The notes: generated from the letters alone by a model not told the origin. Shown: positions 1 to 10,667, numbered from the stretch's first letter. The stretch: DNA of 64,000 nucleotides from Burkholderiales bacterium (GCA_016790165.1 JAEUPL010000001.1:248001-312000), one strand, 5' to 3'. Numbers and translations: made by a program.

Positions 1-1071
<1,071 letters not shown>

Positions 1072-1205
1072 GGACGCCTCTGATCGTTGCGGCGGAGGTC
1101 ACCGTTGCGAGACTGCACAAAGCGTTCACCCGGCGGGCCAGGCAGCGTTACATTGCAGGGCTGACGCCTCCTCATCAGCAGCGACAAGTTTAAGCAAAGT
1201 TCGAC

Positions 1206-2183
1206 ATGGCTATCCCCGCGTTTTTAGAGAACAGACTCAGTCTTCCCGTGATGGCAGCGCCGCTGTTCATCATCTCGCACCCGCCGCTGACGCTTGCGCA
1301 ATGCCTGGCGGGTGTGATCGGTGCCTTCCCGGCGCTCAACGCGCGCCCCCAGGAACAGCTGGACGAGTGGTTGGCCGAACTCACCGAAAAGCTCGCCGCC
1401 GCGCAGACTGCCGACCCGTCACGCCGCATCGCGCCCTACGCCGTGAACCAGATCGTGCATTCCAGCAATGACCGGCTGGACCACGACATGCAGCTGTGCG
1501 AGAAGTACAAGTCGCCCATGTTGATCACCTCGCTCCGTGCGCCCGGCGACGTGGTGAAGCAGGCGCATGCCTGGGGCGGCGTGGTGTTCCACGATGTGAT
1601 CTCGGTGCGCCATGCGGAGAAGGCGCTGGAGGCCGGCGTCGACGGGCTGATCCTCGTTTGCGCAGGCGCGGGCGGTCATGCGGGCACGCTGTCGCCCTTT
1701 GCGTTGGTGCGCGAGGTGCGCCGCTTCTACGACGGTCCGATTGCGCTTTCCGGCGCGATCGCCCACGGCGCCAGCATCCTTGCCGCGCAGGCGATGGGCG
1801 CGGATTTCGCCTACATGGGTACCCGCTTCATCGCCACCCAGGAAGCGCGAGCCGCCGACGGATACAAGGACATGATCGTCAATTCGTCGGCGCAGGACAT
1901 CGTCTACTCGTCGCTGTTCACCGGCATTCACGGCAACTACCTGAAGGAATCCGTGCGCCGCGCCGGGCTCGATCCCGACAATCTGCCCAGCGCCGATAAG
2001 AGCGCGATGAACTTCGGGCAAGGCGCGGTGAAGGCATGGAAGGACATCTGGGGCTCAGGTCAAGGCGTCGGTCAGATGGACGACGTCCCAGCCACCGCGA
2101 CGCTCGTTGGGCGCCTGGCCGCCGAATACCGGTCGGCTGTGGCCGAACTGGATTCGAAACGCACGCCCTATCTCCCCGCATAG
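1206..2183 (+). CDS. Nitronate monooxygenase (2-nitropropane dioxygenase family)
   Basis: FMN-dependent TIM-barrel enzyme that oxidises alkyl nitronates such as propionate-3-nitronate. At 325 aa it matches the family length. Visible features are the N-terminal LPVMAAPLFIIS strand, the FMN-phosphate loop GAGGHAG at residues 154-160, and the later ALSGAIAHGASILAAQAMGA and AYMGTRF segments that complete the phosphate-binding site. It is transcribed divergently from an acyl-CoA dehydrogenase with about 134 bp between the starts, so a shared promoter region is likely. Whether the true role is detoxification of nitronates or an unknown flavin reaction cannot be read from the sequence. Confidence 0.9.
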   Translation: MAIPAFLENRLSLPVMAAPLFIISHPPLTLAQCLAGVIGAFPALNARPQEQLDEWLAELTEKLAAAQTADPSRRIAPYAVNQIVHSSNDRLDHDMQLCEKYKSPMLITSLRAPGDVVKQAHAWGGVVFHDVISVRHAEKALEAGVDGLILVCAGAGGHAGTLSPFALVREVRRFYDGPIALSGAIAHGASILAAQAMGADFAYMGTRFIATQEARAADGYKDMIVNSSAQDIVYSSLFTGIHGNYLKESVRRAGLDPDNLPSADKSAMNFGQGAVKAWKDIWGSGQGVGQMDDVPATATLVGRLAAEYRSAVAELDSKRTPYLPA

Positions 2184-2290
2184 CCGCGCGCACCTCACAT
2201 GAGTGGGTGGGAATTGATGCAGCTCACTTGACTTTGATGATCTTAGGAATACTCTTGCAGGCAAACGACAAACATTGCGAGGGATCACCG

Positions 2291-4189
2291 ATGAACGTTA
2301 CGGCAGCGAATGGTTTGAGCGCACATGCACGACTTCGAAGCGCCGCTCAGAGGGGCGCCCACCTTACCCGGCATGCGGTGCAGGTCTCGCGTCAGCTTTT
2401 CGTCGGGCTGATCCTCTTCCTTGCTGCCGCTGGCGCCCAGGCGCAGATCGCTCTCGAGTCAAACGGCGCCGATCCTTCGATCCATCAGTACGATCAACGT
2501 GTCGCGGACACTCCAAAAGTTAATCCGGGCAACATCTCTCTGGAAGGATCGTGGGCCTATACGATCTCGAGCGGTACGGTGCGGCTGCAGGCAGGGGTCA
2601 TTGCCAATCGGCGGTCCTCAGGCGTTTCCGGCTCGCTTCGCGTTGAGTTGTGGGCGTTGCCGAGCCCGTACAGCGGAGGCAGTGCCACTGGCTACAAGAT
2701 CGGACAATCCTCGGTGCTGTCACCGCTTACTGCGGGCTTTCAGTACACCAACATCGACCAGACAGTCGCGCAGCTCGCCACGCCGCCTGCCGGTACCTGG
2801 TACATGTACATGTTCATTTCCGAATACAACGCCTCGTCGCTGAACGATGGATTTGCTTGGGTCGATTGGGAGACGTTTTCCAATCCCACCTGGGTGATCG
2901 GCAGCGTCGCCTACCCTGATCTCGTGGTGACGAGCGTGTCGCTCAGCGTGCGAACCGCGACCGTCGGGCAACGCATTTCCACGCAAACCACGACCGTGCG
3001 CAACAACGGCTCCGCAACCGCACCCGCAGGCGCGCGCGTGAAGTTCTATTGGTCCACCAACAATATCATTTCGCTCGCTGACACCTACAGCGGCTGGTAT
3101 TGCGACGTCGGCACGCTGGCGCCGGGTCAGTCAACCACGTGCAGCGGTCAGGTCGACGCGCCCAGTACGGTGGGTACGTACTACTTCGGTGCCTACGTCA
3201 ACGAGGACGGAGCGGTCACCGAGAGCGACTACAGCAACAACACCAACTATGACCCGCTGACCGTCAACATCACCAACGTCGCGGCATATCCCGACTTGGT
3301 TGTCGTGAGTACCTCCATCGGCACGCGTCTGGCTTCCAGCGGGCAGCGCCTCACGTCGCAGTCCACCACGATCCGGAATGCTGGAAGTGCTGCTGCACCC
3401 TCCGGCGCACGCATCAAGTTTTACTGGTCCACCAACAGCATCATCTCGACTGCCGATATTTACAGTGGCTGGTACTGCGATGTCGGCGCACTTGCCCCGG
3501 GCCAGACGATGACTTGTGCCGGTAGCGTCGATGCGCCGAGCGCGCCTGGTACCTATTACTTTGGGGCGTACGTCAACGAGGACGGCGTGGTGATCGAAAG
3601 TGATTACAACAACAACACCGGTTATGACCCGCTGATGGTCTCCATCGTGTCGGGCTCGGATGCAACCACTGACATGGTCGAGTACTACCATCCGCCGCTC
3701 GACTACTACTTCATGACTTCGCGCAGCAACGAAATCGCCTTGCTGGACGCAACGCCGCCGTTCCGCCGTACGGGGTTGAGCTTCCGCGTCTACTCCGTCG
3801 CCACCGGCTTGAGCTCGGCGTTTGGCACGCGGATGCCAATCACGCGCTTCTACTTCGATAAGGTCGCCGTTAGCGCAACTCGAGGCAGCCACTTCTACAC
3901 ACTCGTTCCGTCTGAACTGTCCGCGCTGACCTCGCTCAACCCAACCAACTCGGCGGCGCCACGCCTGCCCTACAACGAAGGGATCGATTCCTACGCGTAC
4001 GTGCCGGTGGTTGAAGGCGTCGGTGGACGTTGCGCAACGGGCTTGATCCCGGTCTACCGGGTTTTCCGTGGCAATGCGCGATTCCCGGACAACCCGAATC
4101 ACCGCTTTACGACCAGCCTTTCAACCTATAGTGCCTTTGTTGCCTTGGGCTGGGACGGTGAAGGCGTGAAGTTCTGCGTGCCGAGCTAA
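2291..4189 (+). CDS. Secreted protein with two CARDB-like repeats and a C-terminal DUF5648-like domain
   Basis: Predicted exported protein of 632 aa. The ATG at 2291 is preferred to upstream in-frame starts because it opens directly into a signal peptide (basic N-terminus, then FVGLILFLAAAGAQAQ, cleavage near residue 50). Residues about 208-332 and 333-455 are two homologous Ig-like units, each starting YPDLVV, with YWSTN, GWYCDVG and GTYYFGAYVNEDG motifs; this is the CARDB pattern of cell-surface adhesion-type domains. The C-terminal 170 residues (HPPLDYYFMTS, then HFYTL and NHRFTTS) resemble the DUF5648-type repeat found in secreted proteobacterial proteins. No enzyme motif is visible. It stands alone between nitronate monooxygenase and a convergent SDR gene. 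Confidence 0.72.
   Translation: MNVTAANGLSAHARLRSAAQRGAHLTRHAVQVSRQLFVGLILFLAAAGAQAQIALESNGADPSIHQYDQRVADTPKVNPGNISLEGSWAYTISSGTVRLQAGVIANRRSSGVSGSLRVELWALPSPYSGGSATGYKIGQSSVLSPLTAGFQYTNIDQTVAQLATPPAGTWYMYMFISEYNASSLNDGFAWVDWETFSNPTWVIGSVAYPDLVVTSVSLSVRTATVGQRISTQTTTVRNNGSATAPAGARVKFYWSTNNIISLADTYSGWYCDVGTLAPGQSTTCSGQVDAPSTVGTYYFGAYVNEDGAVTESDYSNNTNYDPLTVNITNVAAYPDLVVVSTSIGTRLASSGQRLTSQSTTIRNAGSAAAPSGARIKFYWSTNSIISTADIYSGWYCDVGALAPGQTMTCAGSVDAPSAPGTYYFGAYVNEDGVVIESDYNNNTGYDPLMVSIVSGSDATTDMVEYYHPPLDYYFMTSRSNEIALLDATPPFRRTGLSFRVYSVATGLSSAFGTRMPITRFYFDKVAVSATRGSHFYTLVPSELSALTSLNPTNSAAPRLPYNEGIDSYAYVPVVEGVGGRCATGLIPVYRVFRGNARFPDNPNHRFTTSLSTYSAFVALGWDGEGVKFCVPS
2912..3655 (+). repeat. Tandem intragenic duplication encoding two CARDB-like units
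   Basis: Unit 1 begins at about 2912 and unit 2 at about 3287, a period of about 375 bp or 125 codons. The translated units share nearly every structural position (YPDLVV, KFYWSTN, YSGWYCDVG, APGQ, TYYFGAYVNEDG, NNNT-YDPL). The DNA copies have diverged at third positions, so the duplication is not very recent. Confidence 0.8.
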
Positions 4190-4211
4190 GCGCGAAACGG
4201 CGTGAGCAGCG

Positions 4212-5012
4212 CTAACGCTGCTTCGCCAGCGCGGCGCGCGCCATGGCGTCTACCTTTGCTGGGGCGATGAGTTTCAGCCAGCGTCCGAGCTTGCCTTTGC
4301 TGGTCATCACTTCGTCTCGCTTGCGTTCGCGCATGGCCTGCACAATGAGCCCGGCGCAGTGCTCCACGCTCATCGCGCCGGTTTCGCTCAGGCCCGAGAC
4401 ACCGGCCGCCTGGCCAGCAGCATTCCAGCCGTTGCGGCGAATCTCGGTGGCGACGACGCCGGGGTAGATCAGCGTCACGTCCACTCCATCCGGTTGCAGC
4501 TCGGCGCGTAGCGCCTCGAAAAATCCAGTCTGTGCGAATTTCGTTGCACAGTAGGTGGTGCGCGCCGGGACGCCAATGAGTCCGGCCAGACTTGAGACTG
4601 CGACGATCAGACCTTTGCTCGCCTTGAGGTGAGGCAGCGCCGCATGCGTCGGCCAGACGCTCCCCATGAGGTTGATGCGCATGAGGCGCTCGTACACCGC
4701 CAGATCGCTGATCTCGTCAAGATAGGCATGCATCGAGACGCCGGCATTGTTGACCAGCGTATCGATGCGCCCGAAGCGCTCGACGGTGGCTGCGATCAAA
4801 GCGCGGCAATCAGCTTCGATTGACACATCGGTGGGCACGACGAGTGTAGTGGCGCCCAGGCGCTCGCAGTGCTGCGCGACGACGTTGAGCGCGTCCCGCC
4901 GCCGCGCCGCCAGCACCAGATGAGCCTGCTCGGCCGCAAGCTGGCGCGCTAGTTCTGCGCCAATTCCATCGGAGGCTCCTGTGATGACGATAACCTGGTT
5001 CGCGAACGACAT
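4212..5012 (-). CDS. Short-chain dehydrogenase/reductase (SDR family)
   Basis: NAD(P)-dependent oxidoreductase of 266 aa. The classical SDR landmarks are all present: cofactor loop TGASDGIG at residues 11-18, NNAG at 88-91, catalytic Ser at 140-141, and Tyr154/Lys158 in YCATK. The YPGVVATEI segment after the active site is typical of the subgroup acting on hydrophobic alcohols or ketones, but the substrate is unknown. The gene is convergent with the secreted CARDB protein and lies downstream of, and on the same strand as, the carboxypeptidase-like gene, separated by about 33 bp, so co-transcription is plausible. Confidence 0.9.
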   Translation of the reverse strand: MSFANQVIVITGASDGIGAELARQLAAEQAHLVLAARRRDALNVVAQHCERLGATTLVVPTDVSIEADCRALIAATVERFGRIDTLVNNAGVSMHAYLDEISDLAVYERLMRINLMGSVWPTHAALPHLKASKGLIVAVSSLAGLIGVPARTTYCATKFAQTGFFEALRAELQPDGVDVTLIYPGVVATEIRRNGWNAAGQAAGVSGLSETGAMSVEHCAGLIVQAMRERKRDEVMTSKGKLGRWLKLIAPAKVDAMARAALAKQR

Positions 5013-5045
5013 GACACCTCCCGATTCGAACGATTTTGCGCGCCA

Positions 5046-6035
5046 CTATGCGCCTTGGGCAAGATTGAACCGAGTCGTCGCCTCCGCGAGGTAGAACCAC
5101 TCATAGTTCGCTTCAGCCAGCGCGTTCGGAAACACGATGTAGCCGTCGCGTGGGGCGCGCACTACCTCGCCGTTGGCGCGAGTGCCGATCACGTCGCCAG
5201 CCTTCAGTGCGTCAAAGCTTTGCCACGGCCGCGCGAAGGCGTCGTTGCGGTCGAATTTGTCCACCACCGTGCCGAGATGCAGCCCCTCCATGTCGGTGGC
5301 AGCGGTTGGTACGGCCTCATCGGTCAGGCCAAACAGCGCCAGTGTGTTTCGGATGGCGCGATACGCCACCTCAGGGCCATGTGGATCGTCGTGCTGTCCG
5401 CATTCGAGCGTGAGCGCCATACCACCCGTCGAGCGCATGTATTCGGTCGTGCCGACGCCGTACTTCGCGTCGAGGTCGTGCCGCTTGCCTTCGCTCGCAG
5501 GCGCTCGTTCAGCGCGTGCGCGGCGCTCGTCCACGCCGGTGGCGTAGGTACCGAGCCAGCCATCCACCGCGCGTTTCACGCCCAGACGCATCGCCCAGTC
5601 GCGCTCAGTGTCGCCATGAACCGTCGGCTCCAGCGTGCCTGTGTTGTTCTGCGGTCCCACCATCACGAACGCCCGCCCCTGTGCCTGAAAGGAATGCAGG
5701 TCGAGCAGCGCATCATGTTGTGCGAGCAGCGGGCACAGCCAATTGGCAATGTGATCCTCGAACTCGACCGGCGTATCGGCGGGCGCCAGGTTGCGGTTCA
5801 AGTTGCGGTCCCCGTTGCGACGCTTCAGCGCATACGCCTTCGGGTTAGTGATCGGCACAAAGGTCACGCGGCCACGCGCCAGTGTCAGCTCGCCGCGCTC
5901 GATCTCCGTGATGATGCGGCGAATACCGTGCGTGCCCGCGACCTCATTGCCGTGGACGGCGCCGGTAATGATCAGGCGCTTGCCGGGCGCGATGGCGGTG
6001 AACTGTACAGACTGGAACGGAAGAAACAAGCTCAT
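5046..6035 (-). CDS. Succinylglutamate desuccinylase/aspartoacylase-like zinc hydrolase (M14 fold)
   Basis: Predicted zinc-dependent amidohydrolase of 329 aa. The pattern GAVHGNE puts zinc ligands at His28 and Glu31, with the third at His114 in LLDLHSF; the NGDRNLNRN segment matches the substrate-binding DLNR region of aspartoacylase and AstE. A C-terminal beta-rich domain (APRDGYIVFPNAL) follows, as in this family. The ATG at 6035 overlaps the TGA of the upstream methyltransferase (ATGA), which decides the start over a TTG 12 bases upstream. No arginine-succinyltransferase genes are nearby, so an AstE role in arginine catabolism is not supported and the acyl-amide substrate is unknown. Confidence 0.8.
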   Translation of the reverse strand: MSLFLPFQSVQFTAIAPGKRLIITGAVHGNEVAGTHGIRRIITEIERGELTLARGRVTFVPITNPKAYALKRRNGDRNLNRNLAPADTPVEFEDHIANWLCPLLAQHDALLDLHSFQAQGRAFVMVGPQNNTGTLEPTVHGDTERDWAMRLGVKRAVDGWLGTYATGVDERRARAERAPASEGKRHDLDAKYGVGTTEYMRSTGGMALTLECGQHDDPHGPEVAYRAIRNTLALFGLTDEAVPTAATDMEGLHLGTVVDKFDRNDAFARPWQSFDALKAGDVIGTRANGEVVRAPRDGYIVFPNALAEANYEWFYLAEATTRFNLAQGA

Positions 6036-7246
6036 AGCACTCGGCAAAACACTGCTTTCAGATAACGGCTCTCATTCACATGCGCGAGCCACGGATGATC
6101 CGGCCCTGCGCCGCGCACCTCAAGCACCTGCACCTCACGGCCCGCGTAGAACGCTGCCCGGCGCAGCATATCGAGGAATTGCTCCTCGCTCACCACGCCG
6201 GTGCAGGAGCACGTGAGGAACAAGCCACCCGGCTTCACCACGCCGAGCGCCAGCTTGTTCATGTCGAGGTATTTCTTCAGTGCCTCGATCACCTCATCAC
6301 GCGAGCGAGTCATCTTCGCTGGATCGAGCACCACCGCGTCCCAGCGCTTGCCTGCCTCTTGCGCATCACGCAGCCAGGGAAAGATGTCGGCCTGCGTCAC
6401 CTTCGCCTTCACGTTGTTGAGACGCAGATTGCGGGTGGCAAAGTCCACCGCCTCTTCATCGAGATCAACACCGGTGATGTCGGTCGCACCGTGCAGGCCG
6501 GAATAGACTGCGAAGCCGCCCGAATTGCAGCAAAGATCGAGCATGCTGCTGCTGCGCGTCGCCGCGATCAACTCACCCCAGCGCTTGCGGTTGTCGCGCT
6601 GGTCGCAAAAGAAACCGGTCTTGTGCTTGCCGCCGATCGGTACGTGAAACTTCGCACCATGCTCGGTCACGATCACCGGCTTCGTCGCTTTTCCGGGCGG
6701 GCAGTCGAAGCCTTCCTGCTTCTGCGCGTTATCGTCGCCAAAGGCAAATATCCGCGCGTTCGGAAACTGCGTCAGCAGCGCATCAAACACCCAGTGCTGC
6801 ATGCGCCACATGCCCGCAGCGTAAAACGCCACCACCAGCACATCGCCAAAGCGATCCACGATCAGCCCGGAGAGACCGTCGCCCTCGGCGTGAATCACGC
6901 GGTAGCTGTCCGTTACTTCGTCCAGGCGATAGACGTCGCGACGCAGACGCACGGCGTCGGCCACTTTCTCTGCCAGCCAGTGCGCATCAATCTGCTCATC
7001 AACCTTCTCGGTCAACAGCCGGATCGCCATCGGCGCCTGCATGTTGAGCAGACCGCGACCCACAAACTCCCCATCAACGCTTCGTACTTCCACCAGGCTC
7101 CCGGGAAGAATGCGTTCGCCAGGTCGCTCCACCATCTTCTGAAAGATCAACGGGTGGACGTATTTGCGTTCGCTTTTCAGGCGGACCACAGGCAGCGACG
7201 AGCCACCATGCCCGCCACCGCGACGTTTGCGGGGGACATCGTTCAT
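6032..7246 (-). CDS. Class I SAM-dependent rRNA methyltransferase, RlmI-like
   Basis: Predicted 23S rRNA cytosine-5 methyltransferase, 404 aa. A basic N-terminal tail leads into a PUA domain (residues about 20-100, VRLKSERKYVHPLIF ... GRGLLN). The catalytic half has FFCDQRDNRKRW, the SAM-binding motif MLDLCCNSGGFAVYSG near residue 235, VVLDPAKMTRS, and the catalytic Cys-containing CSCTGVV. This matches the RlmI/YccW family, which methylates C1962 in E. coli; the precise base here is inferred. It overlaps the downstream zinc hydrolase by four bases, implying translational coupling. Confidence 0.85.
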   Translation of the reverse strand: MNDVPRKRRGGGHGGSSLPVVRLKSERKYVHPLIFQKMVERPGERILPGSLVEVRSVDGEFVGRGLLNMQAPMAIRLLTEKVDEQIDAHWLAEKVADAVRLRRDVYRLDEVTDSYRVIHAEGDGLSGLIVDRFGDVLVVAFYAAGMWRMQHWVFDALLTQFPNARIFAFGDDNAQKQEGFDCPPGKATKPVIVTEHGAKFHVPIGGKHKTGFFCDQRDNRKRWGELIAATRSSSMLDLCCNSGGFAVYSGLHGATDITGVDLDEEAVDFATRNLRLNNVKAKVTQADIFPWLRDAQEAGKRWDAVVLDPAKMTRSRDEVIEALKKYLDMNKLALGVVKPGGLFLTCSCTGVVSEEQFLDMLRRAAFYAGREVQVLEVRGAGPDHPWLAHVNESRYLKAVFCRVL

Positions 7247-7309
7247 GGGTGGAATGATAGAGGCTGTGCCGCCTCCGGCGCGCCGGTGGCGCTGCAGAGG
7301 CGTACCGCG

Positions 7310-8209
7310 TTACGACCCTGCCGTCAGGCTGGCGAGCGCCTTCGCCAGCGCAGGGGCCATCGCCACTGCATTGGTCGGATGCGCGATACAGTCGGTGCTC
7401 CATATTTCACCGACACCTGCATCGCGCATCGTCGCCAGTGCGCCCTCGGCGAACAGCGCGTGGGTCACGGCGACGTCAACGCTCAGCGCACGCGCGGCGA
7501 GCAAGGCCTGAGCGGCGCGAGCGACGGTGTGGCCGGTGCTGGCCATGTCGTCAAGCAGCACCGCCGCGCGACCCGTCACTGGCACATCGGGCAGAGCGAC
7601 CTCCACGTTGCGGTCACCGTGGCGGATTTTGCGGCACACCGCATGGTCGAAGCCGTGCGTGGCAGCCGCCTGTGCTATCCACTGCGCGGACTCTTCGTCG
7701 GGGCCGACCAACAACGCGCCGGGGCGTCGGGCCCTGATCAGCTCGGCCAGCAGCGGCGCGGCGCTCACCAGGATCGGCTGGGCAACAGGCACCGCCTCGC
7801 CGAGCGTGGCGACGCGGTGCAAATGCGGGTCAACGGTGATCACGGCGTCGAAGAGCCCGGCGAGAAACTGCCCCACCACACGCTGGCTCACCACCTCTCC
7901 TGGTTGAAACGCGATGTCCTGACGCATGTAGGCGAGGTAGGGCGCCACCAGTGTCAGGTGGCGTGCCCCCAGCTGGCGGGCGGCTTGCGCGGCGAGCAGC
8001 AACTCAACCAGCTTCTCGTTGGGCCGGTCCAGCGACCGAAACAGCACCACCCGCGCTGGCAGCGCGGCGGGCAGCGTGAGCTTCAACTCCCCGTCGGGGA
8101 AGCGGTGTCGCTCGATGCGCAGCGCGTGCGCCCGGCGTTCCGGATCGAGTGCGGTCAACCGGAGTACCGGCTCGCGATCTTCGTCGAAATAAAGCACCGC
8201 GGTCGCCAT
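7310..8209 (-). CDS. Ribose-phosphate pyrophosphokinase-like protein (PRPP-synthetase homologue)
   Basis: A 299 aa member of the PRPP-synthetase / type I phosphoribosyltransferase fold. It retains FPDGE near the N-terminus, the short VDPHLHR loop, and the ribose-phosphate binding motif VLLDDMASTGHT near residue 218. It is shorter and more divergent than housekeeping PrsA (about 315 aa). Its ATG lies inside the TGA of the upstream phosphorylase (TGATG), so the two products are made together. That pairing suggests it works on the ribose-phosphate product of the phosphorylase rather than being the cell's main PRPP synthetase; this is inference. Confidence 0.78.
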   Translation of the reverse strand: MATAVLYFDEDREPVLRLTALDPERRAHALRIERHRFPDGELKLTLPAALPARVVLFRSLDRPNEKLVELLLAAQAARQLGARHLTLVAPYLAYMRQDIAFQPGEVVSQRVVGQFLAGLFDAVITVDPHLHRVATLGEAVPVAQPILVSAAPLLAELIRARRPGALLVGPDEESAQWIAQAAATHGFDHAVCRKIRHGDRNVEVALPDVPVTGRAAVLLDDMASTGHTVARAAQALLAARALSVDVAVTHALFAEGALATMRDAGVGEIWSTDCIAHPTNAVAMAPALAKALASLTAGS

Positions 8210-9807
8210 CAGAACTCCACAAACACCTGCGGCACGTCGCCACTCGTGCCGATCAGGTAGCCACTGGCGCGGGCGCTGGCTTGCCGCGCGAATTCGAGAT
8301 CGGACGGGTAGTCCGCGTAAATACGGTACAGCGGCTCGCCCGCACGGACGGGCTCCCCGAGCTTGCGCAGCAGTTCCACGCCGGCTGCTTTCACCTTAGG
8401 CGCGCCCGCGAGCCGCGCGATGCGTGCAATCTGATAGTTGTCGATGCTGCTCACCACCCCCGAATTACTCGCGCACACCTCCACCACCAGCGCGCCGAGC
8501 GCCGGATGCTGGTGATCAAACGCGCGCTCGCCCTGCATGCCTTGCGCGGCGATCAACGCATTCATCCTGACCAATGCGCGGCCCGAATCGAGGATGTCGC
8601 GCGCGATGGCAAAGCCGTCGCCACCACGCACGTCCGGGTCGGCCTCGATCATGCGGCCGGCCAGGCGCAACGCCTTCTGGCGCAAATCGTTCGGCGCATC
8701 GGGATCGTTCTGCAGCACGCGCATCACGTCGCGCGCCTCCAGCACCGGGCCAATGCCGCTGCCAATGGGCTGTCGGCCGTCGGTGATCACCACGTCCAGC
8801 GAAAGGTGCATGCGGTGTGCGACGTACTCAAACAAGCGCCGCAGGCGTTGCGCCTCGGGCATCGAGCGCACTTTCGCCGTCGGCCCGATGGGCATATCGA
8901 GCACCAGATGCGTCGAACCCGCTGCGATCTTCTTCGAGAGGATCGACGCCACCATCTGCCCCGGCGAATCGATGGAGAGCGGGCGCTCGACCGAGATCAG
9001 CACATCATCCGCGGGCGAAAGATCGGCCGTGCCGCCCCACGCGAGACAACCACGATGCTCCCGCACAATGCCCGCCAGCTGATCGAACGGCAGTTCGACC
9101 CGCGCCAGCACTTCCATCGTGTCGGCGGTCCCGGCGGGCGAGGTGATGGCGCGCGAGGACGTCTTCGGGCAGAGCAGACCATGCGCCGCGACGATCGGCA
9201 CCACGAGCATTGAAGTGCGGTTGCCGGGGATGCCGCCAATGCAATGCTTGTCCACCACCAGCGGCTCTTTCCAGTCCAGTCGCCGCCCGGTGGCAACCAT
9301 CGCCTCGGTCAGAAAGTACACCTCCTCGCGATCCAGTTCGCTGCGGTTGCAGGCGACAACGAATGCGGTGAGTTCGATTTTGGAGTAACGCAACGACGCG
9401 ATATCGCGCACGATCGACAGAAACTCGTCACGCCCCAGCCGCTCGCCGGCAATCTTGCGAAACAGCGCCGACATCGACTCGGGTCGCTCGGCCTGCGAGA
9501 TGGCAACCAGATGGCCGGGCTCCACGCCCAGTTGCCGAAAGGCATCCTCCGAGAGCCCGAGCTGCTGGCAGGCAACGATGGAGGCATCATCCACCACGTT
9601 CAAGGTCGCAAGAATCCGTCGACCGTTGGCGCGCACCTCAACCTTGGAGAGCGCCTGAAAGCCCTCCGCGCGGTACACCTCGCAATCGCGGTGCAAATAG
9701 GCCACGTTCTCATGCCAGGTGTCGATCGCCACGCGGCGCAGCGCGAGGTGGCGCTCGCCGTTGTGGGGCGCAGGGGAGGGGGCGGACGTCGGTGCGGAAT
9801 CGGGCAT
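8209..9807 (-). CDS. Thymidine-phosphorylase-family protein, archaeal-type NMP (AMP) phosphorylase-like
   Basis: About 532 aa, longer than bacterial DeoA (about 440 aa) because of an N-terminal extension of some 90 residues, the layout of archaeal AMP phosphorylases. The active-site loop reads [16 protein letters not shown], closer to the DKHSIGGVPGNKT of AMP phosphorylases than to DeoA's DKHSTGGVGD. Expected chemistry is phosphorolysis of a nucleoside (5'-mono)phosphate to free base plus ribose-1-phosphate or ribose-1,5-bisphosphate. The ATG at 9807 is chosen over a GTG at 9816. It overlaps by one base and is co-transcribed with the PRPP-synthetase-like gene. Confidence 0.82.
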   Translation of the reverse strand: MPDSAPTSAPSPAPHNGERHLALRRVAIDTWHENVAYLHRDCEVYRAEGFQALSKVEVRANGRRILATLNVVDDASIVACQQLGLSEDAFRQLGVEPGHLVAISQAERPESMSALFRKIAGERLGRDEFLSIVRDIASLRYSKIELTAFVVACNRSELDREEVYFLTEAMVATGRRLDWKEPLVVDKHCIGGIPGNRTSMLVVPIVAAHGLLCPKTSSRAITSPAGTADTMEVLARVELPFDQLAGIVREHRGCLAWGGTADLSPADDVLISVERPLSIDSPGQMVASILSKKIAAGSTHLVLDMPIGPTAKVRSMPEAQRLRRLFEYVAHRMHLSLDVVITDGRQPIGSGIGPVLEARDVMRVLQNDPDAPNDLRQKALRLAGRMIEADPDVRGGDGFAIARDILDSGRALVRMNALIAAQGMQGERAFDHQHPALGALVVEVCASNSGVVSSIDNYQIARIARLAGAPKVKAAGVELLRKLGEPVRAGEPLYRIYADYPSDLEFARQASARASGYLIGTSGDVPQVFVEF

Positions 9808-9911
9808 GCCACACACGCGATGCCCAATGGGGGATCGCGGTTCAGGGAGATAGCGTAGAGCTTAGCGCGTTGTGCGCTGCGGCGAATGTGATCGCCGTCA
9901 AACCCGAGCGA

Positions 9912-10127
9912 TCAGTGCGCGTGGGGTTTCCAGCCCAGCAGACGGGCCGGCAGAAAGAGAATGGCGCGCAACAGCGCAAACACGGCCCCGACGGCGATAC
10001 CCAGCAAGCGGAACGGCAGCGTCAGCACCCAGACGACTGGCCACAGCACGAGCGCCAACAGCGCAAGCGGCCACGCCGCTACAAAAAGCAGGCACCAGAG
10101 AACAAACAAGATCAGGAACTTCATCAT
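9912..10127 (-). CDS. Small integral membrane protein, unknown function
   Basis: A 71 aa very hydrophobic protein beginning MMKFLILFVLWCLLF, with two or three possible membrane segments and a short polar tail KPHAH. A GGGG-rich stretch lies just upstream of the paired ATG codons. No family is recognised. It sits alone between the phosphorylase operon and another small envelope gene on the same strand. Confidence 0.55.
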   Translation of the reverse strand: MMKFLILFVLWCLLFVAAWPLALLALVLWPVVWVLTLPFRLLGIAVGAVFALLRAILFLPARLLGWKPHAH

Positions 10128-10214
10128 TCACCCCGCGCAGTCCGCGCCGTTGCAAAAGTCTAGCGACCCCCAACAACGAACGTCCCGCTCACGCGATGAC
10201 ATTGCAGCGGCCGG

Positions 10215-10409
10215 TCAGACCGCCTTCGGCGCCGTGATCACGACCCGTTCCATCGCGATGGGGGCGTTCACATCGAACGCGTCATCGGCTTGCGCTGTCG
10301 CGAACAGACCCACCACCGCGCCGACGGTAGCGACAGAAAACACCGTTGCGCTGAATGCGGCCAGCGCGCGTTCGGTAAGGGACAGGACAGAAAATGTGGT
10401 TTGTTGCAT
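10215..10409 (-). CDS. Small exported or membrane protein, unknown function
   Basis: A 64 aa product. The ATG at 10409 is chosen because AGGAGAC lies about six bases upstream; a further upstream in-frame start has no such site. A single hydrophobic segment (AAFSATVFSVATVGAVVGLFA) ends in a plausible signal-peptidase site (TAQA|DD), leaving a mature part of about 24 residues. Similar small precursor-like proteins are common in Burkholderiales but their function is not known to me. Confidence 0.5.
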   Translation of the reverse strand: MQQTTFSVLSLTERALAAFSATVFSVATVGAVVGLFATAQADDAFDVNAPIAMERVVITAPKAV

Positions 10410-10667
10410 GATGTGTCTCCTTCGGGAGGGGGTTCGGGCAGTGGCGTTTGCCGCTGCGTTGAGTGAACTGTAGGTGGACACGTTTCGCACGCCAACGGCA
10501 TCGCGACGAACCGGGGTGGATGCGGCGCGAACAGCGGAAATTCTGCGTCGGCTGGTTGCGCACGGGACAGACCGCGCCTGATTTGCACTGCGTCAAAGCG
10601 GCGCTGTCACGGGGCACCTAGACTGCACCCGTTATCCACTCCCCGTTCGTGGTGAGCCCGTCAACTC

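Noticed and set aside
4205..4222. Hairpin AGCAGCG-CTAA-CGCTGCT between convergent genes as a terminator
   Set aside because: The stem is only seven base pairs and no T-run follows on either strand; it also overlaps the coding end of the SDR gene.
6080..8260. Very long plus-strand open frame of about 726 codons
   Set aside because: It is antisense to the RlmI-like and PRPP-synthetase-like genes, rich in His/Arg/Gln as expected of a GC-rich shadow, and has no recognisable domain.
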